Assembly (NCBI RefSeq): GCF_003194605.1
Contig: NZ_QHKY01000007.1
Location: forward strand, 1 to 64,000
Reading direction: 5' to 3'
Length of the DNA: 64,000 nucleotides
Source of the DNA: Nocardioides gilvus
GTDB lineage: Bacteria > Actinomycetota > Actinomycetes > Propionibacteriales > Nocardioidaceae
Part shown: piece by piece, positions 17,442 to 27,454 of the stretch
How positions within the stretch are numbered: position 1 is the first letter of the stretch
How the letters are laid out: every line of letters starts with the position of its first letter
The notes under the pieces: generated by a model
Seen by the model: only the letters and a program-made list of their open reading frames with translations
Told to the model about the DNA's origin: nothing
The model's database searches: none
Position numbers and translations under genes: made by a program

Positions 17442-17807
17442 TCATGACCAGGGAGTCGTCGCCTGGAGGACCGCCTCGCTCAGGGCGCGGCCGCGAAGCT
17501 CGCTGACCTCCTGGTACTCCGGGTCCGCGATCATCTGCGTGAAGGCCTCTCGCGAGGGGTAGCGCACGAGCGCCACGGCGTCCCAGCTCTGTCCGGTCTC
17601 GGCGACCAACGGTGTCGACCCGTCACCGGAGTAGAGGACCTCGGCTCCGTAGCGGGGGAGGAAGGTCTTCCCCATCGCTCGCGCGTACTGGTCGTACAGG
17701 GCACGGCCGCCCTCGGCGAACCGCAGCAGGTTCAGCATCACCACCGGTCCGCCGGGGTCTTCGGTGAGGTAGCGCCTGACGTCGGTGCTGCTCGGGTCGA
17801 TAGCCAT
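17442..17807 (-). CDS. DUF1330 domain protein
   Basis: 121 aa, ferredoxin-like dimeric alpha/beta barrel family. GPVVMLNLLRF near the N-terminus and a conserved WDAVALVRYPSREAFTQM toward the C-terminus fit DUF1330. No catalytic role is established for the family. CAAGAT six bases before ATG 17807 suggests a leaderless transcript. Confidence 0.8.
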   Translation of the reverse strand: MAIDPSSTDVRRYLTEDPGGPVVMLNLLRFAEGGRALYDQYARAMGKTFLPRYGAEVLYSGDGSTPLVAETGQSWDAVALVRYPSREAFTQMIADPEYQEVSELRGRALSEAVLQATTPWS

Positions 17808-17889
17808 GCTCCGATCTTGGCACGGAGTTGGCCCCGGGGAGGCGGCACACGTCCAGCGGGTCGGCCGTGCCCGAGGCCGTCTCCCAAGC

Positions 17890-17927
17890 CCGAAGGCGCC
17901 GCTCCCCGGGGGGAACGGCGCCTTCGG
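17890..17927 (-). terminator. terminator after the DUF4193 gene
   Basis: Twelve-base stem CCGAAGGCGCCG (17890-17901) with CGGCGCCTTCGG (17916-17927) and 14-base loop. Confidence 0.7.
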
Positions 17928-17949
17928 CTGCCTCTCGACGTGTCAGCGG

Positions 17950-18246
17950 CTAGGCGCAGTCGATGCAGAGGTCGGCGGTGGGGGACGCACGTCGGGACTT
18001 GTGCTGGACCAGGAAGCACCCGGTGCAGGTGAACTCGTCGGCCTGCTTGGGGGTGACCTCGATGTCGAGGGTCTCGTGTGACAGGTCCGCCCCGGGCAGT
18101 TCGTACGCCTCGGCGGCCTCGGTCTCGTCCTCGTCAACCTTGCCTGAGGTCTTGTCCAGCTCGCCCGACGTCAGCCGTCGGGCCTCGAGGCTCTGTTCCT
18201 TCTGCTCATCCTCGGTCTTGCGTGATGCGTCGTAGTCGGTTGCCAT
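17950..18246 (-). CDS. DUF4193 zinc-ribbon-like protein
   Basis: 98 aa. Acidic N-terminal two thirds, then two CxxC pairs (CTGC near residue 75, CIDC at the C-terminus), a probable zinc ribbon. Conserved across actinobacteria, function unknown; an RNA polymerase or transcription link is sometimes proposed for such ribbons but is not shown here. Good ribosome site AGAGGAAG. Confidence 0.85.
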   Translation of the reverse strand: MATDYDASRKTEDEQKEQSLEARRLTSGELDKTSGKVDEDETEAAEAYELPGADLSHETLDIEVTPKQADEFTCTGCFLVQHKSRRASPTADLCIDCA

Positions 18247-18300
18247 GTGTTGCTTCCTCTCTGAGGGCCCGAACGCTAGCCCTGGGCGGCTTCTGGACCC

Positions 18301-18420
18301 AATCCCTGCAGGTCCCGCACCCGGCCACGGAGGAGAAGGGTGCTGAATCTGCGACTGGGTGATGTTCTTGGAAGTGGTGAAGTACTGCGCGACCTGCGGT
18401 GGCAGGGACGTGTTCTCAGG
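18301..18420 (-). other. possible scrap resembling sigma region 4
   Basis: In a 204-bp gap the minus strand reads VAQYFTTSKNITQSQIQ. The bases at 18347-18370 match the sigF segment at 10851-10874 in about 22 of 24 positions (KNxTQSQI). No longer homology is visible, there is no start, and the match may be chance. Otherwise nothing recognised in this gap. Confidence 0.2.
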
Positions 18421-18450
18421 GTGGAGACGGCCCGGGTGATGGCCTCGGAG

Positions 18451-18627
18451 TCAGTCCTCCGGGTCGTCCTCGCGTGCCAGCCACGTGGCCAGGCGCTCGA
18501 CGGCGACCTCGAACTCCGGGTGCAGGTCGGTGAACTCCTGGAGGCGGTCGGCCAGCCACGCCAGGGTGACTTCTTCGTCACCCCGGCGCTTCTCGAGCTC
18601 CTCGATGCCTCGATCGGTGAAGTACAT
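18451..18627 (-). CDS. DUF6104 small protein
   Basis: 58 aa, MYFTDRGIEELEKRRGDEEV..., ending EDDPED. Matches the short, acidic actinobacterial family DUF6104, commonly found beside kgd. Starts 21 bases after the kgd stop, so probably cotranscribed. Function unknown. Confidence 0.85.
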   Translation of the reverse strand: MYFTDRGIEELEKRRGDEEVTLAWLADRLQEFTDLHPEFEVAVERLATWLAREDDPED

Positions 18628-18648
18628 CAGCGCGACCTGCAGTCCTGC

Positions 18649-21600
18649 TCAGCCCTGGTGCTCGGCGAACGCGCGGGCGAGCAGGTCCTTCTGCTCCTCC
18701 ACGTGACGCTTCTGCGTGCCCACTGACGGCGACGCCGACGCCTTGCGTGTGACCGGAGCCACCTCGTGCGAGAGGTGCTTCCAGACGTTCAGGGCGTAGT
18801 GCGGCCAGGGGCCGTTGTTCTCCGGCTCGTCCTGGACCCAACGGACCGTCTTCAGGTTCGGGTACTTGGCGAGTTCGGCCTTGATGTCCTCGAGGGGCTC
18901 GGGGTACAACTGCTCGACTCGGCCGATGGCGAAGGTTTCGCCGTTCTCGCGCTTCGAACGCTCCACGACCAGGTCCCAGGTGACACGACCCGAGCAGAGG
19001 AGGAGAGTCTCCACCTTGGAGGCGTCGGCCCCGTCGTCCCCGATGAAGGGGCGGTAGGACCCCTCGGTGAAGTCGGACGGCTGCGAGGCAGCCTCCTTGC
19101 GCTTCAGCATCGACTTGGGGGTGAAGACCACCAGCGGACGGTGTTCTTCGCCGAGCGAGTGCGTGCGCAGCAGGTGGAAGTACGACGCCGGGGTCGAGGG
19201 CTGGGCCACGACCATCGCGTCCTCGGCACACATCGTCAGGAAGCGCTCGATGCGGGCCGACGAGTGGTCCGGGCCCTGTCCTTCGTAGCCGTGCGGCAGG
19301 AGAAGGACGACGCCGGACTGCTGGCGCCACTTGGTCTCGCCCGACGAGATGAACTCGTCGATGACGGTCTGCGCGCCGTTGACGAAGTCACCGAACTGCG
19401 CCTCCCACAACACCAGGGCATCGGGACGAGCCACGGAGTAGCCGTACTCGAAGCCCAGTGCCGCGTACTCGCTGAGCAGTGAGTCGTAGATGTAGAACTT
19501 CGCCTGGTCTTCGCTCAGGGTGGTGAGCGGGGTCCACTCGTCTGCGTTCTTGCGGTCGATGATGGTCGCGAAACGCGACACGAAGGTGCCTCGACGAGAG
19601 TCCTGACCGGCTAGACGGACCGGGCGGCCCTCCATGAGCAGCGAACCGAACGCGAGGATCTCTCCGGTGCCCCAGTCGATGGGGCCGTCGATGATCGCCG
19701 CCGCGCGACGCTGCAGCTGGGGCATCACCTTCGGGTGGACCGTGAAGCCCTCCGGCGGGGTGAGGTAGGCGTCCGAGATGCGCTTCATGACCTCGGGAGA
19801 GACGGCTGTGGTTGCGTCCCCGGCCGACTTCTCCGGGTAGTCCGGCACGGTGGTCCACTCGGACGGCTGCGAGGTGGCCTCGCGGACCTCGGTGAAGACG
19901 CGCTCCAACTGCTGCTGGTAGTCGCGCAACACCTGCTCGGCTTCTTCGATGGTGATGTCACCACGGCCGATGAGCGACTCGGTGTAGAGCTTGCGCACCG
20001 AGCGCTTCTGCTCGATGAGGTCGTACATGAGCGGCTGCGTGTAGCTCGGGTCATCACCCTCGTTGTGACCGCGACGGCGGTAGCAGACCAGGTCGATCAC
20101 GACGTCCTTGTTGAACGCCTGGCGGTACTCGAAGGCCAGGCGGGCGACGCGGATGCAGGCCTCCGGGTCGTCACCGTTGACGTGGAAGATCGGCGCCTGG
20201 ACCATGCGGGCCACGTCCGTGCAGTAGAGCGAGGAGCGCGACGAGCCGGGCGACGTGGTGAAACCGACCTGGTTGTTGACGACCACGTGGATCGTGCCAC
20301 CGGTGCGGTAACCGCGCAGCTGCGACAGGTTGAGCGTCTCAGCGACGACTCCCTGTCCTGCGAACGCGGCGTCGCCGTGCACGAGGAGCGGGAGGACGGG
20401 GAAGAACTCGCTGCCCCGGTCCAGTACGTCCTGCTTCGCGCGTGCGATGCCCTCGAGGACCGGGTCGACGGCCTCGAGGTGCGAGGGGTTGGCCGCGACC
20501 GACACCTTGACGGTGTCGCCGGTGCCGGCTTCGAACTCGCCCTCGGCGCCGAGGTGGTACTTGACGTCACCGGAGCCCTGGACGGTGCGGGGGTCGATGT
20601 TGCCCTCGAACTCCCGGAAGATCTGCGAGTACGACTTGCCCACGATGTTGGCGAGCATGTTGAGCCGGCCCCGGTGGGCCATGCCGATCGCGACCTCGTC
20701 GAGGTCAGCCTCGGCAGCTGCTTCGCAGATCTCGTCGACCAGCGGGATGGTGGTCTCGCCGCCCTCGAGGGAGAAGCGCTTCTGGCCGACGAACTTCGTC
20801 TGCAGGAAGGTCTCGAACGCCTCTGCCTGGTTGAGCTTCAGCAGGATGCGGAGCTGCTCGTCGCGCGGGGTCTTCTCGTGCGGGACCTCGATGCGCTCCT
20901 GGATCCAGCGGCGCTGCTCCGGGTCCATGATGTGCATGTACTCGACACCGGTGGTGCGGCAGTACGAGTCGCGCAGGATGCCGAGGATGTCGCGCAACTT
21001 CATGAAGCGCTTGCCCTCACCACCGAAGGACCCCGTCGCGAACTGACGGTCCAGGTCCCACAGGGTCAGGCCGTGACTCTCGATCTCGAGGTCCGGGTGG
21101 GTCCGCTGGCGGTACTCCAACGGGTCCGTGTCGGCCATCAGGTGGCCGCGGACGCGGTAGGCGTGGATCAGCTCGAGGATGCGGGCCTGCTTGCTGATGT
21201 CCTCGTCGTGCGAGGTGGAGATGTCCGCACCCCAGCGGATCGGCTCGTAGGGGATGCGCAGGGAGGCGAAGATCTCGTCGTAGAAGCCACCGTCGCCCAG
21301 CAGGAACTGGTGGACGAGACGGAGGAACTCTCCCGACTGGGCTCCCTGGATGACCCGGTGGTCGTACGTCGAGGTCATCGTCATGATCTTGCTGACCGCG
21401 TTGCGGGTCAGGGTCTCCTGGGAGGCGCCCTGGAACTCCGGCGGGTACTCCATGGATCCCACACCGAAGATGGCGGCCTGACCGGCCATCAGACGCGGCA
21501 CGGAGTGGCTGGTGCCCAGACCGCCGACGTTGGTCAGCGAGATGGTGGTGCCGGCGTAGTCGTCCATGCCCAGCTTGTTGTCGCGAGCCTTGCCGACCAT

Positions 21601-22419
21601 CTCTTCGTAGGCAGTCCAGAACGCTGCGAAGTCCATGGTCTCGCAGCCCTTGATGGAGGGAGCCACGAGCTGGCGGGTGCCGTCCTTCTTGCGCTGGTCG
21701 ATGGCCAGACCCAGGTTCACGTGGGCCGGACTGACGAGCGTCGGCTTGCCGTCGACCTCGGTGTAGGTGCTGTTCATCTCCGGCATCTCGCGCATGGCGC
21801 GGACGATGGCGTAACCGATGAGGTGGGTGAAGGAGACCTTGCCGCCACGCGCGCGGGTGAGGTGGTTGTTGATGACGATGCGGTTGTCCCACAACAACTT
21901 GACCGGGATGTTGCGCACCGAGGTGGCGGTGGGCACGGACAGGGAGATGTCCATGTTTTTGGCGGTGGCGCCCGGGATCCCACGCAGGGTGGTGTAGCGG
22001 GGCTCGTCCTTGGTCTCGGTCTTCGAGGCCGGGGCAGGGTCCTTCGCGACCGGGCTGGCGGTGCCCTTGGCGGGCTCGGCGGCGGCCGCGGTCGGACGAG
22101 GCTTGGCGACCGGGACGGGACCGGTGGTCGGGGAGGCGCTCTTGGGCGCGGGCGCCGGCTTGTCGTCGCTCTTGGCCGCAGCAGGGGCCGCGGCAGCAGC
22201 GGGTGCGGCGGGCTTCGACGAGGCCGCGGGGCTCTTCGCCGCCGGAGCACTGTTGTCCGGGGACTTGCGCCCCGCGAAGTAGGTGGCCCACTCGGGAGCC
22301 ACGCTCTTGGGGTCCTTCTGGTACTGCTCGAACATCTCCTCGACCAGCCACTCGTTGGCACCGAAGTCGGCGCCGGGGGTCGTCGTTGAGGGCTGGTCAG
22401 AGCTGGGGGACTGCGGCAC
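18649..22419 (-). CDS. kgd: multifunctional 2-oxoglutarate decarboxylase/dehydrogenase E1-E2 fusion (Kgd)
   Basis: 1256 aa from GTG 22419 (ribosome site GGAAGAGG). N-terminal segment FGANEWLVEEMFEQYQKD, then an Ala/Pro/Lys-rich linker (about 45-140), an E2-like acyltransferase core with TYDHRVIQGA (about 150-370), and the ThDP-dependent E1 from about 410. E1 shows GMAHRGRLNMLANI and HGDAAFAGQGVVAE. There is no lipoyl domain, as in mycobacterial Kgd and corynebacterial OdhA. It joins the pyruvate dehydrogenase E2/E3 in vivo and is inhibited by the FHA protein GarA/OdhI. TCA-cycle step from 2-oxoglutarate to succinyl-CoA. Confidence 0.97.
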   Translation of the reverse strand: MPQSPSSDQPSTTTPGADFGANEWLVEEMFEQYQKDPKSVAPEWATYFAGRKSPDNSAPAAKSPAASSKPAAPAAAAAPAAAKSDDKPAPAPKSASPTTGPVPVAKPRPTAAAAEPAKGTASPVAKDPAPASKTETKDEPRYTTLRGIPGATAKNMDISLSVPTATSVRNIPVKLLWDNRIVINNHLTRARGGKVSFTHLIGYAIVRAMREMPEMNSTYTEVDGKPTLVSPAHVNLGLAIDQRKKDGTRQLVAPSIKGCETMDFAAFWTAYEEMVGKARDNKLGMDDYAGTTISLTNVGGLGTSHSVPRLMAGQAAIFGVGSMEYPPEFQGASQETLTRNAVSKIMTMTSTYDHRVIQGAQSGEFLRLVHQFLLGDGGFYDEIFASLRIPYEPIRWGADISTSHDEDISKQARILELIHAYRVRGHLMADTDPLEYRQRTHPDLEIESHGLTLWDLDRQFATGSFGGEGKRFMKLRDILGILRDSYCRTTGVEYMHIMDPEQRRWIQERIEVPHEKTPRDEQLRILLKLNQAEAFETFLQTKFVGQKRFSLEGGETTIPLVDEICEAAAEADLDEVAIGMAHRGRLNMLANIVGKSYSQIFREFEGNIDPRTVQGSGDVKYHLGAEGEFEAGTGDTVKVSVAANPSHLEAVDPVLEGIARAKQDVLDRGSEFFPVLPLLVHGDAAFAGQGVVAETLNLSQLRGYRTGGTIHVVVNNQVGFTTSPGSSRSSLYCTDVARMVQAPIFHVNGDDPEACIRVARLAFEYRQAFNKDVVIDLVCYRRRGHNEGDDPSYTQPLMYDLIEQKRSVRKLYTESLIGRGDITIEEAEQVLRDYQQQLERVFTEVREATSQPSEWTTVPDYPEKSAGDATTAVSPEVMKRISDAYLTPPEGFTVHPKVMPQLQRRAAAIIDGPIDWGTGEILAFGSLLMEGRPVRLAGQDSRRGTFVSRFATIIDRKNADEWTPLTTLSEDQAKFYIYDSLLSEYAALGFEYGYSVARPDALVLWEAQFGDFVNGAQTVIDEFISSGETKWRQQSGVVLLLPHGYEGQGPDHSSARIERFLTMCAEDAMVVAQPSTPASYFHLLRTHSLGEEHRPLVVFTPKSMLKRKEAASQPSDFTEGSYRPFIGDDGADASKVETLLLCSGRVTWDLVVERSKRENGETFAIGRVEQLYPEPLEDIKAELAKYPNLKTVRWVQDEPENNGPWPHYALNVWKHLSHEVAPVTRKASASPSVGTQKRHVEEQKDLLARAFAEHQG

Positions 22420-22570
22420 GGCTTGGTTCGCCTCTTCCGGGGTACGCGCGCTGAAAGTGTGGTGAGTCGACGTCAAGGCTAGACCCACCCACCCACAAAT
22501 GCTGGGGGCAGGTCCGACTTTCCGGCAGGCTGTGGCGAGACACACGCGCCGAGAGGCGGAAGGGAGACCT

Positions 22571-23158
22571 GTGAGGCCTCGTTGGACTCGACCTGGCGCC
22601 GCTGTGGCGGGCCTGGCACTACTGATCGGTAGCCTCAGTGGCTGCTCCGGCGACGATCCCGCACCCGGGCCACGGGAGGATCCGCCGGCCGAGGTCGCGA
22701 CACCTGCGCCGCTGGCCACCTCGACCAAGGTGGTGAACGTCGCGGGCCGCTTGCCGAAGGCGCGCCGCGACGCGGTGGGTGAGCAGGTGACAGCAGTCGT
22801 CGATGCGTGGTTCGACGACGCCTTCGTGGGCGGGGAGTTCCCGCGGACCGTGGGGGAGGAGGCCTGGGGTGGCTTCACTCCCGACGCAGCCAAGAAGGCG
22901 CGCAAGGACAAGAAACTCACCTCGGCGGCTGCGGTGAGCGAGCAGGTGGAGAGCATCGCTGCCGATCGCCGTGTGGTCCGCAACGACGTGCTTGCCCACA
23001 AGGGTCGAGCCCAGGGAGTCACCGCCCGGGTGTTGCTGAGGTACGAGACCACCGGAGAGGTGGAGAGCACCTTCCTGGTCCGGGGGCGCGTCATGTTGTC
23101 CCCCGCCAAGGGTGGTTGGAAGATCTTCGGCTACGACCTCACCCAGGAGGAACGATGA
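22571..23158 (+). CDS. lipoprotein, unknown function
   Basis: 195 aa from GTG 22571 with AGGGAGA upstream. Signal peptide with lipobox LSGC (Cys25), then an acidic Pro-rich linker and a globular domain ending GGWKIFGYDLTQEER. Such a C-terminal half resembles Mce-associated or NTF2-like secreted domains, but I cannot name it. Overlaps the LCP gene by four bases, so it probably acts in the cell envelope with it. Confidence 0.8.
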   Translation: MRPRWTRPGAAVAGLALLIGSLSGCSGDDPAPGPREDPPAEVATPAPLATSTKVVNVAGRLPKARRDAVGEQVTAVVDAWFDDAFVGGEFPRTVGEEAWGGFTPDAAKKARKDKKLTSAAAVSEQVESIAADRRVVRNDVLAHKGRAQGVTARVLLRYETTGEVESTFLVRGRVMLSPAKGGWKIFGYDLTQEER

Positions 23159-24090
23159 GAGTCCGGTCGGCCACGATGCGGGGACACCTCCGGACCCGCG
23201 CCCTCGTACGTACGCCACTGCTCGCGCTGGTCCTGGCGCTCGTGGTGATCGCTGTCCCGGAGCCCGAGGTGGCGCCCACCCGCGTCAACCTCGTCAAGGT
23301 GGAACGGGCCCACCAGGTGGACCTGAGTCCTGACGTCATCTGGATCCTGGCGATCGGTTCGGATGCCAGGCCGGGGGAGAACATGACCAGAACTCGGGCC
23401 GACGCACTGCAGCTGGTCGGCATCCACGCCGACACCGGAGCCGCCACCGCGATCGGCATGGCTCGTGACTCCTACGTCAACATCCCTGGGTACGGCCGGG
23501 ACAGGATCAACGCGGCCATGGTGCGCGGGGGTCCGCAACTCCAGGCGCGCGCGGTGGAGCAACTGATCGGCATCGAGCCCGACTATGTGATGGTGACGCG
23601 GTTCGAAGGTCTCGAGGGCATGGTCCGCGAGATCGGGAACATCACCGTCAACAACCCGTATCCGTTCTCCGACCCCAACCTGAAGCGTGAAGGGTTCAGG
23701 GGCGGGAGGATCAGTCTCGGCTGGTACGACGCGATGGCGTTCTCGCGGATCCGCAAGGGTCTCAGGGATGGCGACTTCGGCCGGTCCGCCAACCAGCAGC
23801 GGGTGATGCGCGGCATCCACGCCAAGATCGTGGAGAAGCAGGCCAGGCCGGGCTTCATCGAGGGAGGCGTCGCGGCGGTGCTCAAGCACACGTCCACGGA
23901 CGCCTCGCCGGCCGAGATGTTCCGGATCGCGCAGGCGATCGGGACGGTGAAGTCACGCAAGATCTCCACCTGCGTGATCCAGGGCGGCATCGGTCAGGCC
24001 GGGGCGGCCAGCGTGGTCTTCCCCGACACCGCAGCGGCACGGCGCTACGGCAACGACGCCCGCAATGACGCGACGATCAAGCGCTGCTGA
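23155..24090 (+). CDS. LytR-CpsA-Psr (LCP) family cell-wall ligase
   Basis: 311 aa from ATG 23155 (ATGA overlap). One N-terminal membrane helix (about 18-36), then the LCP catalytic domain: WILAIGSDARPGE, TRADALQLVGIHADTGAAT, ARDSYVNIPGYGRDRINAAM, and LGWYDAMAFSRIRK with arginines that bind the polyprenyl pyrophosphate. LCP enzymes attach glycopolymers such as arabinogalactan or teichoic acids to peptidoglycan. Confidence 0.92.
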   Translation: MRVRSATMRGHLRTRALVRTPLLALVLALVVIAVPEPEVAPTRVNLVKVERAHQVDLSPDVIWILAIGSDARPGENMTRTRADALQLVGIHADTGAATAIGMARDSYVNIPGYGRDRINAAMVRGGPQLQARAVEQLIGIEPDYVMVTRFEGLEGMVREIGNITVNNPYPFSDPNLKREGFRGGRISLGWYDAMAFSRIRKGLRDGDFGRSANQQRVMRGIHAKIVEKQARPGFIEGGVAAVLKHTSTDASPAEMFRIAQAIGTVKSRKISTCVIQGGIGQAGAASVVFPDTAAARRYGNDARNDATIKRC

Positions 24091-24112
24091 ACCTGTTGGC
24101 ACAATGAAATGA

Positions 24113-24144
24113 CGAGAGCCGGACCATCTCTGGTCCGGCTCTCG
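24113..24144. terminator. bidirectional terminator between LCP gene and tRNA-Arg
   Basis: Fourteen-base perfect stem (24113-24126 with 24131-24144), tetraloop tctc. Serves the rightward LCP operon and the leftward tRNA. Confidence 0.85.
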
Positions 24145-24152
24145 GCGTTGGG

Positions 24153-24224
24153 TACCCCCGGCAGGATTCGAACCTGCGCTTCCGCCTCCGGAGGGCGGCG
24201 CTCTATCCCCTGAGCTACGGGGGC
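24153..24224 (-). tRNA. tRNA-Arg (anticodon CCG)
   Basis: Read on the minus strand: acceptor GCCCCCG pairing CGGGGGT (first pair G-T), D-stem GCTC/GAGC, anticodon stem CCGCC/GGCGG with loop CTCCGGA (anticodon CCG, decodes CGG), and T-arm GCAGG-TTCGAAT-CCTGC. Discriminator A. The 3' flank reads CCCA, so CCA is not encoded cleanly. It is divergent from argS, whose product charges it. Confidence 0.95.
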
Positions 24225-24359
24225 CCGTAGCGCCCAGAAGACTACCGGGCATCGGTCGAGCGAGCGAAACTGCCCCGCTTGCCGGGCGTGGGGCGCCACC
24301 GGTGGCGGGGTCAGGTCACGAGGGGTGAAACCGATGTCAGGCCACAGGCTCCGCGCGGA

Positions 24360-24365
24360 TAGGCT
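24360..24365 (+). promoter_or_regulatory. -10 element TAGGCT of leaderless argS
   Basis: TAGGCT, six bases, GTG 24372; no ribosome site is present. Confidence 0.6.
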
Positions 24366-24371
24366 GGTGCG

Positions 24372-26036
24372 GTGACCCCCGAGCATCTCTCCTCCCTGAT
24401 CGTCGACGTCCTCAACGGACTCGCCACCGACGGCGCGCTCACTTTGCCCGACGGTGTGCCGACCGACGTGACGGTGGAGCGACCCCGGCAGAAGGGGCAC
24501 GGCGACTACGCGACCAACGTCGCGCTGCAACTGGCGAAGAAGGCCGGCACCAACCCCCGGGCCCTCGCCGAGTTGGTGAAGGCCGGGCTCGAGGCCGATG
24601 CCGGCATTTCCGGCGTCGAGATCGCAGGTCCGGGCTTCCTGAACATCTCCGTCGATGCCGGCGCGCAGGGCCAGGTCGCGGCAGACATCGTGGCCGCCGG
24701 TGCGGCGTACGGCAGCTCCGACACCTTCGCGGGCGAGAAGATCAACCTGGAGTTCGTCTCCGCCAACCCGACCGGGCCGATCCACATCGGAGGCGTCCGT
24801 TGGGCGGCGGTCGGTGACGCGCTCGGCCGGATCTTCACCAAGACCGGCGCCGAGGTCACCCGCGAGTACTACTTCAACGATCACGGCGGGCAGATCGACC
24901 GCTTCAGCGGGTCACTGCTCGCCGCTGCCAAGGGTGAGCCGACCCCGGAGGACGGCTACGGCGGGCAGTACATCCACGACATCGCGGGAGCAGTCCTGGC
25001 CCAGCGCCCCGACGCGCTGGAGCAGGACTCCGAGACCGCGCAGGAGATCTTCCGAGCCGTGGGCGTCGAGATGATGTTCGCCGAGATCCGTCAGAGCCTT
25101 CACGACTTCGGCGTCGACTTCGACGTCTACTTCCACGAGGACACGCTGCACAGGTCCGGCGCCGTCGACCGTGCGGTCGCCAAGCTCGGCGAGCTCGGCA
25201 ACACCTACGAGAAGGACGGCGCGATCTGGCTGGCCACCGAGAAGTTCGGTGACGACAAGGACCGCGTGATCATCAAGTCCGACGGTCAAGGCGCCTACCT
25301 CTCCGGGGACCTGGCCTACTACCTCGACAAGCGTGAACGCGGCTTCGACCGTTGCTTCATCATGTTGGGCGCCGACCACCACGGCTACGTGGGTCGGATG
25401 ATGGCGATGTGCGCCGCGTTCGGTGACACTCCTGGCACCAACCTGGAGATCCTGATCGGCCAGATGGTCAACCTGCTTCGCGACGGCCAGCCGATGCGGA
25501 TGTCCAAGAGGGCCGGCACCGTGGTCACGATCGACGACCTGGTGAGCGCCATCGGGGTCGACGCGGCCCGTTACGCCCTGGCCCGCTACAGCTCGGACTC
25601 CAACATCGACCTGGACCTGGACCTGTGGGCCAAGGCCGGCAACGACAACCCCGTCTACTACGTCCAGTACGCGCACGCCCGAGTGGCTTCGCTGCTGCGC
25701 AACGGCGCGGACCTGGGTCTGGCGCCGGCCGGGGACGACTTCGACCCCACGCTGCTCTCCCACGAGAAGGAGGGCGAGCTGATCCGCGCCCTCGCCGAAT
25801 TCCCGCGGGTCATCGCGAGCGCGGCCGAGCTGCGCGAACCGCACCGGGTCGCGCGTTACCTCGAGGACCTCGCCGGCACCTACCACCGGTTCTACGACTC
25901 GTGTCGCGTACTGCCGATGGGCGACGAGGAGCCGGGCGACCTGCACCGAGCCCGCCTGCTGCTGGTGGCTGCCACCCGTACGGTCCTGGCCAACGGTCTC
26001 GACCTCCTCGGCGTCTCCGCCCCGGAGCGGATGTGA
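24372..26036 (+). CDS. argS: arginyl-tRNA synthetase
   Basis: 554 aa. Class I synthetase: N-terminal Arg-S domain ([16 protein letters not shown]), HIGH-like motif [13 protein letters not shown] near residue 134, MSKR motif ([16 protein letters not shown]) near residue 378, and anticodon-binding DALR domain ([13 protein letters not shown]). Attaches arginine to tRNA-Arg. First gene of argS-lysA-hom-thrC-thrB; the lysA start overlaps its stop by four bases, as in other actinobacteria. Confidence 0.97.
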   Translation: MTPEHLSSLIVDVLNGLATDGALTLPDGVPTDVTVERPRQKGHGDYATNVALQLAKKAGTNPRALAELVKAGLEADAGISGVEIAGPGFLNISVDAGAQGQVAADIVAAGAAYGSSDTFAGEKINLEFVSANPTGPIHIGGVRWAAVGDALGRIFTKTGAEVTREYYFNDHGGQIDRFSGSLLAAAKGEPTPEDGYGGQYIHDIAGAVLAQRPDALEQDSETAQEIFRAVGVEMMFAEIRQSLHDFGVDFDVYFHEDTLHRSGAVDRAVAKLGELGNTYEKDGAIWLATEKFGDDKDRVIIKSDGQGAYLSGDLAYYLDKRERGFDRCFIMLGADHHGYVGRMMAMCAAFGDTPGTNLEILIGQMVNLLRDGQPMRMSKRAGTVVTIDDLVSAIGVDAARYALARYSSDSNIDLDLDLWAKAGNDNPVYYVQYAHARVASLLRNGADLGLAPAGDDFDPTLLSHEKEGELIRALAEFPRVIASAAELREPHRVARYLEDLAGTYHRFYDSCRVLPMGDEEPGDLHRARLLLVAATRTVLANGLDLLGVSAPERM

Positions 26037-27454
26037 GCGCCACCCACGAGGCCGGGTGGGCCCACGCGTCCGGGGCGCTGCGCGGACCTTCCTGGCTGCG
26101 CGAGCCCGCCGACCCCAATGCCCTCGTCACTCCGCTGTGGTCCAGCACGGCACGCAAGGTCGACGGTGTCCTGGAGATCGGTGGCGTCGCGCTGACCGAC
26201 CTGGTTGCCGAGCACGGCTCTCCGGCGTACGTCCTCGACGAGGTCGACTTCCGAGGCCGCGCTGCGGCCTTCCGCGACGCCTTCGCCGACTACGACGTCT
26301 ACTACGCAGGCAAGGCCTTCCTGAGCACGACCACCGCTCGGTGGATCGCCGAGGAAGGCCTCTGCCTCGACGTCTGCAGCGCCGGCGAGCTCCTCGTGGC
26401 CCAGCGGGCAGGCTTCGACATGGCCCGCGTCGGCTACCACGGCAACAACAAGACGGTCGCCGAGTTGGCCCGTGCCGTCGAGCTCGGTGTCGGCCGCATC
26501 ATCGTCGACTCCTTCGACGAGATCGAGCGCGTCGTGGCCCTTGCGACCGCCCGCCCGGTCGAGGAGCAACAGGCCAGCCCTGTACGGGTCATGGTGCGGG
26601 TCACTGCTGGCGTCGAGGCGCACACCCACGAGTACATCGCCACTGCCCACGAGGACCAGAAGTTCGGTTTCTCGATCACCTCGGGCGACGCCTTCGAAGG
26701 GGTCAGCCGCCTGAGCGCCGCACCGGGGGTGCACCTGCTCGGCCTGCACTCGCACATCGGCAGTCAGATCTTCGACTCGTCCGGGTTCGAGGTCGCCGCT
26801 CGTCGGGTCCTCGCACTGCACGCCCGCGTGGTCAACGATCTGGGCGTCGTCATGCCCGAGATGGACCTGGGCGGTGGCTTCGGCATCGCCTACACGACGC
26901 AGGACGACCCCTCGACCCCGGAGAACCTGGCCGGTGAGATGAGCGAGATCGTCGCCCACGAGTGTCGCGGGCTGGGCATCGAGGCGCCGCGACTCTCGAT
27001 CGAGCCCGGCCGCGCCATCGTGGGTCCGTCGATGTGCACCGTCTACACCGTCGGCACGGTCAAGGACGTCGCGCTCGACGGGGGAGCAAGCCGCCTCTAC
27101 GTCAGCGTCGACGGCGGGATGAGTGACAACATCCGGACCGCGTTGTACGACGCGGACTACTCCTGCACCGTGGCCAACCGCGCCTCCGACGCCGAGCCAC
27201 GCCTGACACGGGTGGTCGGCAAGCACTGCGAGGCAGGTGACATCGTGGTCAAGGACGAGTTCCTGCCCGGCGACGTGACCGCGGGCGACCTGGTGGCGGT
27301 CCCGGCGACCGGTGCCTACTGCCGTTCGATGGCATCCAACTACAACCATGCGCTGCGACCCCCTGTGATCGCCGTGCGGGACGGGGCGACACGCGTGGTC
27401 GTGCGCCGTGAGACTGAGGAAGATCTGTTGGCAACCGACGTGGGTGGAGCATGA
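26033..27454 (+). CDS. lysA: diaminopimelate decarboxylase
   Basis: 473 aa from GTG 26033. PLP-dependent fold-type III enzyme: YYAGKAFL (PLP Lys), [27 protein letters not shown] and a late CESGD-like CEAGD ([15 protein letters not shown]). Removes CO2 from meso-diaminopimelate to give lysine; also governs the DAP pool for peptidoglycan. N-terminal extension of about 30 residues is usual in actinobacteria. Confidence 0.97.
   Translation: MSATHEAGWAHASGALRGPSWLREPADPNALVTPLWSSTARKVDGVLEIGGVALTDLVAEHGSPAYVLDEVDFRGRAAAFRDAFADYDVYYAGKAFLSTTTARWIAEEGLCLDVCSAGELLVAQRAGFDMARVGYHGNNKTVAELARAVELGVGRIIVDSFDEIERVVALATARPVEEQQASPVRVMVRVTAGVEAHTHEYIATAHEDQKFGFSITSGDAFEGVSRLSAAPGVHLLGLHSHIGSQIFDSSGFEVAARRVLALHARVVNDLGVVMPEMDLGGGFGIAYTTQDDPSTPENLAGEMSEIVAHECRGLGIEAPRLSIEPGRAIVGPSMCTVYTVGTVKDVALDGGASRLYVSVDGGMSDNIRTALYDADYSCTVANRASDAEPRLTRVVGKHCEAGDIVVKDEFLPGDVTAGDLVAVPATGAYCRSMASNYNHALRPPVIAVRDGATRVVVRRETEEDLLATDVGGA

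Noticed and set aside
19735-22389. 884-aa frame opposite kgd
   Set aside because: Composition is a mirror of kgd codons (DLVVD, GVDV runs), with no recognisable domain.
22420-22570. Separate gene between kgd and the lipoprotein
   Set aside because: Only extended frames of the neighbours; it holds two divergent promoters.
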